6,067 bases of DNA, taken from positions 1-6,067 of the forward strand of contig JAETTR010000080.1 of assembly GCA_021768985.1 (NCBI GenBank), given 5' to 3'. The notes beneath the pieces are model-generated. The model was given only the letters and a program-made list of their open reading frames with translations, made no database searches and was not told the origin of the DNA. Below, in pieces: positions 1 through 6,067 of the stretch; within the stretch, counting starts at the first letter, position 1; every line of letters begins with the position of its first letter. The position numbers and the translations under genes are program-made. The stretch comes from Bacillota bacterium (GTDB taxonomy: Bacteria > Bacillota > Clostridia > Christensenellales > Borkfalkiaceae).

Positions 1-302
1 GGCTCGATATCGAGGAACGCAGGGAACGCAATCTTGCCGCCCTGCGCCGCCGCCTGACGCCCGCCGAACGGCGTGAAGACTTCTACCGCATGTGGACGGC
101 GAAGGAGGCGTACGTGAAATTCTGCGGCGAAACGCTCGCATCTCTCTACCGCGCGCTCACATACGAAAACGGCGTTCTGTTCCGGAACGGCGAACCCGTT
201 TCCGCGCATCTCTATCAGACCGAGCTGAACAATCTTGCGCTTACGCTCTGCACCGCCCGCCCCGTGCCCGTCGAGCTCGTTTCCTTCGAGCCGCTTGATT
301 AA
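1..302 (+). CDS. 4'-phosphopantetheinyl transferase, Sfp type (C-terminal part, 5' end cut by window)
   Basis: This enzyme family moves the 4'-phosphopantetheine arm of coenzyme A onto a conserved serine of acyl or peptidyl carrier proteins, in the cytoplasm. The open frame (codons starting at position 3) runs in from the window edge and ends at TAA 300-302, leaving 99 readable residues. The first four are LDIE, and bases 1-2 (GG) would allow a preceding Gly, which matches the family's G-x-D-x-E magnesium-binding motif. About 27 residues later comes WTAKEAYVK (visible residues 31-39), the second signature, whose Glu completes the metal site in Sfp-like enzymes. The tail, ending PVELVSFEPLD, fits the usual C-terminus. 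An ATG at position 90 is internal, because both the DIE motif and the continuous frame lie before it. The gene converges on the - strand operon and shares a terminator with it; nothing links the two functionally. The family call is firm. Whether it serves fatty acid synthesis (AcpS-like role) or secondary metabolism cannot be told from here. Confidence 0.88.
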   Translation, partial: LDIEERRERNLAALRRRLTPAERREDFYRMWTAKEAYVKFCGETLASLYRALTYENGVLFRNGEPVSAHLYQTELNNLALTLCTARPVPVELVSFEPLD

Positions 303-347
303 AAGCAATTATACCACGCCCGTTTCGATTTTACAAGCGTTTGAAAA

Positions 348-390
348 CCCCGCTCCCGAATGATCGGAAGCGGGGCTTGTTTTTTATTTT
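348..390. terminator. Bidirectional intrinsic terminator between convergent genes
   Basis: A hairpin is formed by CCCCGCT (348-354) pairing with AGCGGGG (369-375), then one C/A mismatch, then CCGA (356-359) pairing with TCGG (364-367), closed by a four-base loop. On the + strand it is followed by a T-rich run at 377-390, so it can end transcription of the phosphopantetheinyl transferase gene. On the - strand the stem is followed by TTTT (complement of 344-347), so it can also end the glycan operon, though less strongly. The + strand T-run overlaps the GH20 stop codon (389-391). A weaker AT-rich inverted repeat (329-347, loop GCGT) abuts it. Confidence 0.85.
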
Positions 391-1987
391 AAGGAACGTT
401 TACCGTATACAGCGCGCCGTAATAATTGTACGCGATTCCCTCGGGCTTCTGCACGCCGAAGGGATTTAAAATCTCCTCTTCGAGTTCGGGGATCGATTGC
501 GTTTTTCCGTCCGCGTAATCGAGCAACCGTCTTTTGCAATGCGCGATTCTGCGGATCAACCCGCCGAGACGCGCGTCCTGCACGTCGAACCCATGCGGTT
601 TCTTTTCCGCCGCCCAGCACGCTTCGTAAGCCTCGTAAAAGACTTCCAGACGGTTTAAAAGCTCCGTATAGGCTCCGTTTGCAAGCGCCGCCAACGCCGT
701 TTTATCGCCCGCGCGGTAAAGCTTCCGCGTGACGACGCCGAGCTCGAACTTGATCGCGAGCACGTCGCACAACGCACGGACCGTACGGAACAGATACCCC
801 CATTCCCCCTTTTCGCCCGCCTTTAAGCGGTCGGAAAGCGCTTCGTAATAGGGCTTTGCGGTGTTTTCTCTTACGCACTTATCGTAAATCCCCGCGAAAA
901 CGTCGGTGTACAGCAACACTTTGGACGGATCGCAACAATCGGGCTTTTCGGTCGAATAGATTTTATCGGGCAAATCGAGCGCGCAGAACAGATCGAACTC
1001 CTCGTGAACGACTTCGCGGAATCTTTTTTTGATCGAGGGCATATCGAAATTCCCGCGGGCAAACTCCGCGCCGCATACGAGCGCGGGCAACACGGCAAAG
1101 GGCGAACACTCTCCGCCGTTATCCCCCCACATGGTAAAGTACGCCTCTTTCACTCCCTGCTTGCGGCAGGCGCGGACCGCGGCTTCGATCTCTTTGACCG
1201 AGTAATCGTTGTTGGGGCAGAACCCGAGCCAGGTCCAGGCGCCGCCCGCGAAATTGACGCGGTCCGAAAGCTTGCGGTATCTTTCGATCTTATCTGAAAA
1301 GTACGCTTCGTCGGTATGATAATAATCCCAACAGACGAGAGTCACGTTTTCGGGAACTTCCTTCTTCACTTCTTCCGCGCGATCGAACTCCGATTCGTTC
1401 TCGCCGTAGGCGGCGCGGGTGAAAATATCTCCCCACATTTCGCAGGAAAATCCGTATTTTTCTGCAATCGCCAACACCCTTTCGAGATGCGCGCGCATGA
1501 TTTTTTCGCTCGGCACGAGTCCGTTTTTCAACAGATATTTTCCCTTGCCGAGCATGAACGCCTCGTCCATGCCGATATTCACCCGCCGCGAAGTAAAGCA
1601 TTGCGCAAGGCTTCGGAACATGTTTTCGATGAGCGCGTAGGTACGCTCGTCGCCGACGAGCAAAATATCGTCCGCGTCCTTGATCTCGCCGTATTCCGCG
1701 TAACGGAAAATCGAGTTCAGATGCGCGAGCGTCTGGATACAGGGCACGAGCTCGATTCCCAGAGAAGCCGCGAACGAATCCATCTCGCGCAGCTCCGCTT
1801 TGGAATACCGCCCGCGCAGATACCCGAAATAGGGCTCGCCGTCCACCTCGTAGGTGTCCTCGGTATACAGTCGGATCGTGTTGTAGCCGAGTTTGGCGAG
1901 CAATTTCGCCATGCGGCGGAACGCCTCCCGATTCAGGACGGCGTTCCGCGAACAATCGATCATGACGCCTAACTTTTCAAAATCCAT
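389..1987 (-). CDS. Beta-N-acetylhexosaminidase, glycoside hydrolase family 20, cytoplasmic
   Basis: The product is predicted to remove terminal GlcNAc or GalNAc from oligosaccharides by the substrate-assisted mechanism of GH20. The 532-residue protein has a TIM-barrel-like N-terminal two-thirds. The strand 4 motif NIGMDEAF (137-144) carries the Asp141-Glu142 pair, which in GH20 positions the substrate N-acetyl group and acts as acid/base. Other likely active-site elements are MWGD (184-187), WDYY (220-223), WTW (251-253) and MWGDNGGE (286-293). The remainder, to about residue 532, looks helical. The overall pattern resembles the GH20C-like enzymes of Firmicutes. No signal peptide or membrane segment is visible, so it probably acts on imported sugars in the cytoplasm. 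The frame could extend to a TTG at 1999, but ATG 1987 is preferred because GAGG lies 6 bases before it. It is the last gene of the operon, 8 bp after the ADP-ribosylglycohydrolase gene. In related proteins as I recall them, the motif reads HIGMDEAH; here Asn and Phe replace both His residues. Confidence 0.87.
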   Translation of the reverse strand: MDFEKLGVMIDCSRNAVLNREAFRRMAKLLAKLGYNTIRLYTEDTYEVDGEPYFGYLRGRYSKAELREMDSFAASLGIELVPCIQTLAHLNSIFRYAEYGEIKDADDILLVGDERTYALIENMFRSLAQCFTSRRVNIGMDEAFMLGKGKYLLKNGLVPSEKIMRAHLERVLAIAEKYGFSCEMWGDIFTRAAYGENESEFDRAEEVKKEVPENVTLVCWDYYHTDEAYFSDKIERYRKLSDRVNFAGGAWTWLGFCPNNDYSVKEIEAAVRACRKQGVKEAYFTMWGDNGGECSPFAVLPALVCGAEFARGNFDMPSIKKRFREVVHEEFDLFCALDLPDKIYSTEKPDCCDPSKVLLYTDVFAGIYDKCVRENTAKPYYEALSDRLKAGEKGEWGYLFRTVRALCDVLAIKFELGVVTRKLYRAGDKTALAALANGAYTELLNRLEVFYEAYEACWAAEKKPHGFDVQDARLGGLIRRIAHCKRRLLDYADGKTQSIPELEEEILNPFGVQKPEGIAYNYYGALYTVNVP

Positions 1988-1989
1988 AT

Positions 1990-1997
1990 CTTTCCTC
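1990..1997 (-). promoter_or_regulatory. Ribosome binding site deciding the GH20 start, overlapping the upstream stop
   Basis: On the - strand GAGGAAAG ends two bases before ATG 1987, with GAGG spaced 6 bases from it. Its first bases are part of the TGA stop (1998-1996) of the preceding gene. This arrangement favours ATG over the TTG at 1999, which has no good site before it, and suggests coupled translation of the two genes. Confidence 0.72.
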
Positions 1998-3558
1998 AAA
2001 TTCCGTTGAGCAGGGAAAACGCAATAAAGTTCCGATCGAGCTTGCCGTTGTCCGAAAGCTCGAGTACGAAATCGTACCTGCCCTTTTTCAGATTGCGCGG
2101 CACGAGTTCCAGCTCGAAAGAGTTGTCGTTATACCCGCCGTGCCAGTGCTCGAGCCCCAGACACCGCTCCGCGCCGCCGGGAACCTCCCAATCCTCGGGC
2201 ACGCCGTGCAGGCGCACCGTGAGATACTGCGGCATGAACCGCCGGTTGAGCACGGTGATTTTCAGCTTCTTCGGCTTCCCCTCCGCAATCGCCGCCAGAT
2301 CTCCGTCGAACTTTATCAGCACGGTGTACGGACGGAAACGCTTGCGCACGGTGTCGTGACCGCAGGAGAACACTTCGCGGAAATCCTCCTGTATGTAGTC
2401 GTCGAACATCTTTTTGCCGGGATAAGCAAACTGTGCGATCGGCTGAATTTCATACCCGCCGTCCTCCGTCATGATACAACGGCGTTCGAGGAACACGGGC
2501 GTCTGCTTCACGATGCGCGCGCAGAGCTCGCCGATCGTCTTGGGCACGTTTAAAAGCGCGTCCGGACGAAGGGTGCAGATGGCGATTTTATCCGAACAGC
2601 CCTTGCTCCACTTTGCGGGAATCTTGTCTTCGCCGAGAATAATCCCGAGAATCGCGCCCAGCGTGCCCGCGGTGCAGTCGGTGTCCTCCCCGCAGTCGGT
2701 GGCAAGACAGACCGCCTTGCCGAAGTCGCCTTCGCTGTACAGCCAGCCGAGGATAATCGCGCCGATGCTCCAGGGCGCGTCGTAACCGTGCACCGCCTTG
2801 GGGATTTCGGGGTCCGCTTCCTGCGCGGGACACTGCGGGCAGGCGGGCACTTCCGCGGTGCCCTTCCACGCGCCGCACATTTCGCCGAAGCTCGAAGGCA
2901 CCGCCTTGAACAGCTTGATACGGGCGGTTTTCCAGTCCTCTCCCTTTCTGTGGCATTCGCGGATCAGATCGACCGCCGTGCGCACGCCGCATTCCGCGGG
3001 GATATACGAAAGCCCGATCTCGATCAGCTTGTCGCGGTCGCTCTCGAAGAACGCCGCCGCCTCGATCGCCGCAATAAACACCGCCGCGTTCACGCCCTCG
3101 CCGCTGTGATCGACGCAAGCGTCGTAATACGCGTAATTCGCGGCAAGCGCGGGATTCCCCGCGCACAGGCACGCCCAGATCTCCGTCCGGATCCACGCGC
3201 CGTTGCTGTCGCGGTTCACGTTGCGCATGTGTCCGGAGAGCGGAGGCAGAACGCCCATATTGAAATTGTTCTTGCCCGTACCGTACTCGGAAATCACCGC
3301 GCTCACGTGCGTGTTCCAATATTCCGCAAGGACCGTGGAATCCAACCTCCGCCCCTCGTGCTCGGCGGCGGACAGCCAGACGAGCTGTAAATCGACGTCA
3401 TCGTTCGGCACGGGATTGGAAACGTCCTGCATAAAGCCGTCCACGTCGTACACGCCGCGGTAGCACTCGAAGGGCGCGCCCAGCGTTCCGCCGATGTTTT
3501 TCCCGAGATAACAGCCCTTTACTTTCCCGAAATAAGTTTTGAAATTCATGTTAGCCAT
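1996..3558 (-). CDS. ADP-ribosylglycohydrolase-family protein with C-terminal beta domain, in a glycan operon
   Basis: Members of this fold (DraG/ARH) cleave N- or O-glycosidic bonds of ADP-ribose using two magnesium ions. Those in sugar operons have no settled substrate. The 520-residue protein opens with a family-like N-terminus, GCYLGKNIGGTLGAPFE (15-31). PNDDVD (51-56) stands where ARH enzymes have T/S-DD-T, and DHSGEG (150-155) follows. GEDTDC (290-295), followed by TAGTLGAILG, matches the family's GGDTDT signature. Asp53, Asp54, Asp292 and Asp294 are the likely metal ligands. A segment with C-P-x-C-P (240-244) precedes the last helices. From about residue 375 a strand-rich domain follows (for example KKLKITVLNRRF, YLTVRLHGVPEDW, YDFVLELSDNG), roughly 150 residues beyond the core, probably a beta sandwich. 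No signal peptide is present, so it should be cytoplasmic. ATG 3558 is preceded by a purine-rich stretch (GAGAAAAG); the internal Met4 has no such site. It sits 43 bp after the permease and 8 bp before GH20. The fold is clear, the function is not. Confidence 0.82.
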   Translation of the reverse strand: MANMNFKTYFGKVKGCYLGKNIGGTLGAPFECYRGVYDVDGFMQDVSNPVPNDDVDLQLVWLSAAEHEGRRLDSTVLAEYWNTHVSAVISEYGTGKNNFNMGVLPPLSGHMRNVNRDSNGAWIRTEIWACLCAGNPALAANYAYYDACVDHSGEGVNAAVFIAAIEAAAFFESDRDKLIEIGLSYIPAECGVRTAVDLIRECHRKGEDWKTARIKLFKAVPSSFGEMCGAWKGTAEVPACPQCPAQEADPEIPKAVHGYDAPWSIGAIILGWLYSEGDFGKAVCLATDCGEDTDCTAGTLGAILGIILGEDKIPAKWSKGCSDKIAICTLRPDALLNVPKTIGELCARIVKQTPVFLERRCIMTEDGGYEIQPIAQFAYPGKKMFDDYIQEDFREVFSCGHDTVRKRFRPYTVLIKFDGDLAAIAEGKPKKLKITVLNRRFMPQYLTVRLHGVPEDWEVPGGAERCLGLEHWHGGYNDNSFELELVPRNLKKGRYDFVLELSDNGKLDRNFIAFSLLNGI

Positions 3559-3601
3559 ACTTTTCTCGTTTTCCTGTTATAATATTTTTTATCGTTTTCG
3601 A

Positions 3602-4555
3602 TTAAACTTCCACTACGGTAAACATTCTGTCGAGCCCCTTCCGAAGCAACAGCGTGGTGGGCACCGACACGAGCGCGATCAGAATGCTGATTGCCGAAGC
3701 GAAATAAGGATTGTACTTATCCCGCAGGGTCTGCAACGCAAGCAACGCGATCGTCGTGGTGTTCGCCTGCCCGTTGAAGGAGATCATCATGGGCTGCATG
3801 TAGACGGTAAACGGCACCATCCACGTAAGCACGATCACCATGGAGAAGGTCGGCCAGATAATGGGCACCGTAATGCGGAAGAACTCCGTCCACAAGCCCG
3901 CGCCGTCCAGCTTCGCCGATTCCACGATCTCCTGCGGAATGCGCGTCATGGCGCCCCACAGGAGGATCGCGTTATAGCCGAATCCGAACCAGACGGTGTA
4001 GAGATAGAGCATCCAGTTGGAATAGCGGGGATCGGTCAGCCAGGAGGGCGCCGTCGCCGTCGTGTACCCGCCCAGCTTGTTGAACAGTCCGCTCAAGACG
4101 CCGTTCATCGGCTCGAAGAGCTGACGGTAGTATTCCGCGAGCACGGACGCGGGCAGAATATTCGGCAAAAAGAGCACGACCACGATCACCTTGTTGAACG
4201 GTATTTTTTTGTAGAGGAAGAAAGAACAGACGAGCGAAATGGGCAGCGATACGAACATCACCGCAATCAGATACCCGAACGAAACGAGTATCATCCGCCC
4301 GTACTGCATGAGCGCAAACTCCTCGAAAAACTTCTTATAGTTTGCGAACCCGACGTATACGTCCAATCCGGTGGAATTGCTCATCTGATAGAAGGAAAGC
4401 GCCACTCCGCCCACGTTCGCATAAACGGTGAACACCAAAAAATTCAGAATGGGGATCAGCAGCATGCAAAAAATGAACAGTTTCAGCTTCCACGGATTGC
4501 CGTATTTATTCAGCGTGATCACGCCGAAAAGTTTTTTCTTTTCTTTCTTCATCAT
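3602..4555 (-). CDS. Carbohydrate ABC transporter permease, MalF/UgpA/LplB type
   Basis: This is one of the two membrane subunits usual in CUT1-type sugar importers; it forms half of the channel and contacts the ATPase. The 317-residue protein has a basic N-terminus and about six hydrophobic segments, near residues 22-46, 85-112, 121-143, 180-203, 232-255 and 286-305. The cytoplasmic EAA loop is well formed: ESAKLDGAG (212-220) followed by FFRITVPIIWP (225-235), with the conserved Gly218 and Pro231. An aromatic-rich periplasm-side stretch (about 145-180) separates segments 3 and 4. Two consecutive ATGs begin the frame; the first (4555) is chosen because AAAGGG (4569-4564) lies 8 bases before it, against 11 for the second. 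The gene follows the binding protein by 25 bp with no hairpin between them. No second permease follows, which is unusual because the next gene is an ADP-ribosylglycohydrolase. The substrate is inferred from the GH20 neighbour to be an N-acetylhexosamine-containing sugar. Confidence 0.9.
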   Translation of the reverse strand: MMKKEKKKLFGVITLNKYGNPWKLKLFIFCMLLIPILNFLVFTVYANVGGVALSFYQMSNSTGLDVYVGFANYKKFFEEFALMQYGRMILVSFGYLIAVMFVSLPISLVCSFFLYKKIPFNKVIVVVLFLPNILPASVLAEYYRQLFEPMNGVLSGLFNKLGGYTTATAPSWLTDPRYSNWMLYLYTVWFGFGYNAILLWGAMTRIPQEIVESAKLDGAGLWTEFFRITVPIIWPTFSMVIVLTWMVPFTVYMQPMMISFNGQANTTTIALLALQTLRDKYNPYFASAISILIALVSVPTTLLLRKGLDRMFTVVEV

Positions 4556-4580
4556 AAACTTTACCCTTTCTTACGACTCT

Positions 4581-6035
4581 TTACTGCACGCCCAGATAGC
4601 TGTCCTTCCATTTCTTGTTCGCGGGATCCCACATAGCCAGCGCGCGGGTGTAATCGTCCGCCGCCGCGGTCGCCGCCACGGTGAGCGCGGCTTCGTAATT
4701 CGCCGCGTTGAAGAGATTGTTCACCGTGTTTCCGTTCTGCGAAATGAGGAGCGCGAGATAGCCGTTTTGCGCCATGGGCGAAAGCGAGCATTCGTAAATG
4801 TACTCGTCCGCCGCTTTGCCCGCGTAGAAAAACTCATAGCTCGCCTTGGCGAAGTCGTTGAGCTTGCTCGCATCGACCGCAATGTTCGCGGGGCGAAGCA
4901 CGCCGTTGTTCTCCTCGACGAAGGTCTGATAGCTCTCCTGCGTGTACATGCTCAAAAGGAAGTCCTTCGCGATCTCCTTATGCTGGGAGGACGCGGGCAC
5001 GCACAGCACGTTGCCATCGAGCGAATAACGAACGTTGGAGGAATCGTTGCCCTTGTAATCCTTCTTGTCGGCGTTGATGTGCGGCACGGGCATGTAGCCG
5101 AATTCGAAATCGGGATACCCCTTGAGATAGGTCGTCATTTCGGTCGGGAACCAGTTCCCGCAGACGTCCATCGCCGCATGTCCCTGAATAAACTCTCTCT
5201 GCGCCGACTGCGCGGTCAAGCCCCGCGAGCCGTCGAGCACGATGCTCTTGCCGCTCGCCGTTTTGCCCTGAATGAGCTTCGCCGCCGTTTCGTATACCTT
5301 CTGGCGGCCCGCCGTCGTCTCGTTGTAAATTTCGGGCGTTTCGTACTTCATGAAGGTGTTGGCAATGTAATCGTAGCCGTAATACTCCACGAACCACTGG
5401 TTCAGAAATCCCGTGATATAGCCGTTCTGCTGTCCGCCGCCGAACGTGAGCGGCGCGACGCCCGTTTCCGCGATTTCGCCGCACAAGTCGAAGAATTCGT
5501 CCATCGTGGTCGGAATCTCCCAGCCGTTGTCGCGGAACATTTTCTTATTGTAGATAAATCCGGAACAGTAATTGTCCTGCCAGGGCACGCCGTAAATCTT
5601 ATCCCCGCGCACGCGGTACTCGTACTGAACGGTCGGAATGATATCTTTGACCTTCGTATTTTCCGTATCGGGAATCACCATATCGTACAGATCGGTCAGA
5701 TCTTCGAACACCCCTCTCGCCGCAAGCGAGGTATAGTTCGCGTTCGCAATGAGTACGACGTCGCTCTTGCAGGTATTCGTTTCGAGCTGGGTTTTGTTGG
5801 TTTCGAACATACGGCTGTTCGCCTTGATGGAGAACGTCACGTCGTCGTGGTTCTCCTCGTAGATGCGGCATGCCTCCTCGATCCAGCCCGTGCCGTAACC
5901 CGCGGAATACACGCTGATCGTGACAGTGGTTTTGTCCCCGCCCGTGTTTCCGCCGCCTTCGCCGCAAGCGGCGAGCGGAAGAGCCATTGACGCGCAGAGC
6001 GCGGAACACAATAACGTTTTCGTAATCGGTTTCAT
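4581..6035 (-). CDS. Extracellular sugar-binding lipoprotein of an ABC importer
   Basis: The protein captures sugar outside the membrane and delivers it to the permease encoded next. The 484-residue product starts with a classic lipoprotein signal: basic MKPITK, a hydrophobic stretch, and the lipobox LAAC, so Cys24 would be lipidated. A Gly-rich linker (25-33) leads to the mature domain, opening TTVTISVYSAGYGTGW, typical of family 1 solute-binding proteins. The segment YGVPWQDNYCSGF (148-160), the following IYNKKMFRDNGWEIP (161-175), and DGNVLCVPASS further on (about residue 340) are the conserved strands of this family. Numerous Trp and Tyr residues fit stacking against a sugar ring. The frame extends to a TTG at 6053, but that would put MKGDIF before the signal peptide; ATG 6035 is preferred because AAAGGAG lies 8 bases upstream. 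It is the first gene of the operon in this window; only 32 bases of upstream sequence are seen, with no promoter in them. Ligand identity is inferred from neighbours only. Confidence 0.92.
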   Translation of the reverse strand: MKPITKTLLCSALCASMALPLAACGEGGGNTGGDKTTVTISVYSAGYGTGWIEEACRIYEENHDDVTFSIKANSRMFETNKTQLETNTCKSDVVLIANANYTSLAARGVFEDLTDLYDMVIPDTENTKVKDIIPTVQYEYRVRGDKIYGVPWQDNYCSGFIYNKKMFRDNGWEIPTTMDEFFDLCGEIAETGVAPLTFGGGQQNGYITGFLNQWFVEYYGYDYIANTFMKYETPEIYNETTAGRQKVYETAAKLIQGKTASGKSIVLDGSRGLTAQSAQREFIQGHAAMDVCGNWFPTEMTTYLKGYPDFEFGYMPVPHINADKKDYKGNDSSNVRYSLDGNVLCVPASSQHKEIAKDFLLSMYTQESYQTFVEENNGVLRPANIAVDASKLNDFAKASYEFFYAGKAADEYIYECSLSPMAQNGYLALLISQNGNTVNNLFNAANYEAALTVAATAAADDYTRALAMWDPANKKWKDSYLGVQ

Positions 6036-6043
6036 GAATATAT

Positions 6044-6050
6044 CTCCTTT
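6044..6050 (-). promoter_or_regulatory. Ribosome binding site fixing the binding-protein start at ATG 6035
   Basis: AAAGGAG on the - strand, 8 bases before ATG 6035, is close to the ideal anti-16S match and is the best ribosome binding site in the window. It lies inside the reading frame that would begin at TTG 6053, so that longer start is unlikely. A strong site suits a binding protein, usually the most abundant product of such operons. Confidence 0.8.
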
Positions 6051-6067
6051 CAATTTAAATCAAAGCG

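Noticed and set aside
1316..1972. A 218-codon + strand open frame opposite GH20, and similar frames at 2140-2553 and 2788-3390
   Set aside because: Mirror frames of the GH20 and ARH genes, without recognisable domains or a convincing ribosome binding site.
3576..3601. Possible promoter in the AT-rich 43 bp gap between permease and ARH genes (TATAAT at 3578-3583 on +, TATTAT/TATAAC on -)
   Set aside because: No acceptable -35 element is found at 16-18 bp on either strand. On the + strand there is no gene to serve. A weak internal promoter for the ARH and GH20 genes cannot be excluded.
3591..3602. Small inverted repeat ATCG-TTTT-CGAT after the permease stop
   Set aside because: Only a 4 bp stem, and on the - strand it is followed by A residues, not T, so it is neither a terminator nor a convincing operator.
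3539..4636. A 365-codon + strand open frame opposite the permease gene
   Set aside because: Same codon-aligned antisense phase; a charged, low-complexity product (many Arg, His, Gln, Glu) with no domain, while the - strand gives a textbook permease.
4428..5990. A 520-codon open frame on the + strand opposite the binding-protein gene
   Set aside because: It is longer than the gene it faces, but it runs codon-for-codon antisense to it, so stops would appear only where the real gene uses TTA, CTA or TCA, which GC-leaning genes avoid. Its product is rich in Arg, His and Val with no recognisable domain, and it crosses the gap into the permease.
6036..6053. Longer binding-protein start at TTG 6053
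   Set aside because: It would place the strong ribosome binding site inside the gene and add six residues before a complete lipoprotein signal peptide.
1..6067. CRISPR arrays, tRNA or rRNA genes, insertion sequences, long repeats
   Set aside because: None seen on reading both strands; nearly all the sequence is accounted for by the five genes and short gaps.

Overview
The window holds the end of one gene on the + strand and, converging on it, a four-gene block on the - strand that looks like a glycan import and degradation operon. The moderately GC-rich sequence, the AGGAG-type ribosome binding sites, the lipoprotein solute-binding protein and the style of the carbohydrate genes suggest a Gram-positive gut Clostridia-like bacterium. 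A Christensenellales-type relative is possible, but that is an impression and cannot be shown from the window alone.

Layout. Positions 1-302 (+) are the C-terminal 99 residues of an Sfp-type 4'-phosphopantetheinyl transferase, cut by the window edge. Positions 303-388 are intergenic and contain a strong hairpin with T-runs on both sides, which can terminate transcription from both directions. On the - strand, in transcription order, come a lipoprotein sugar-binding protein (6035-4581), a MalF/UgpA/LplB-type ABC permease (4555-3602), an ADP-ribosylglycohydrolase-family protein with an extra C-terminal domain (3558-1996), and a GH20 beta-N-acetylhexosaminidase (1987-389). The gaps are 25, 43 and 8 bp. 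No terminator lies between the genes, and the last ribosome binding site overlaps the preceding stop codon, so one transcript is likely. The promoter lies upstream of position 6067, outside the window.

How the genes fit together (inference). The binding protein and permease would import an oligosaccharide carrying an N-acetylhexosamine. The GH20 enzyme lacks a signal peptide and would trim that sugar in the cytoplasm. The ADP-ribosylglycohydrolase-fold protein would act on the same material in a way not known. A second permease and the ATPase are not in the window. The second permease may lie upstream, and the ATPase is often a shared one encoded elsewhere.

The window is mostly conventional. 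The part that most deserves follow-up is the ADP-ribosylglycohydrolase-like protein: its place in a sugar operon, its altered metal-site motifs and its C-terminal domain suggest a substrate other than ADP-ribosylated protein. Two start codons were moved inward from the longest possible reading frames (binding protein and GH20), because good ribosome binding sites precede the internal ATGs.
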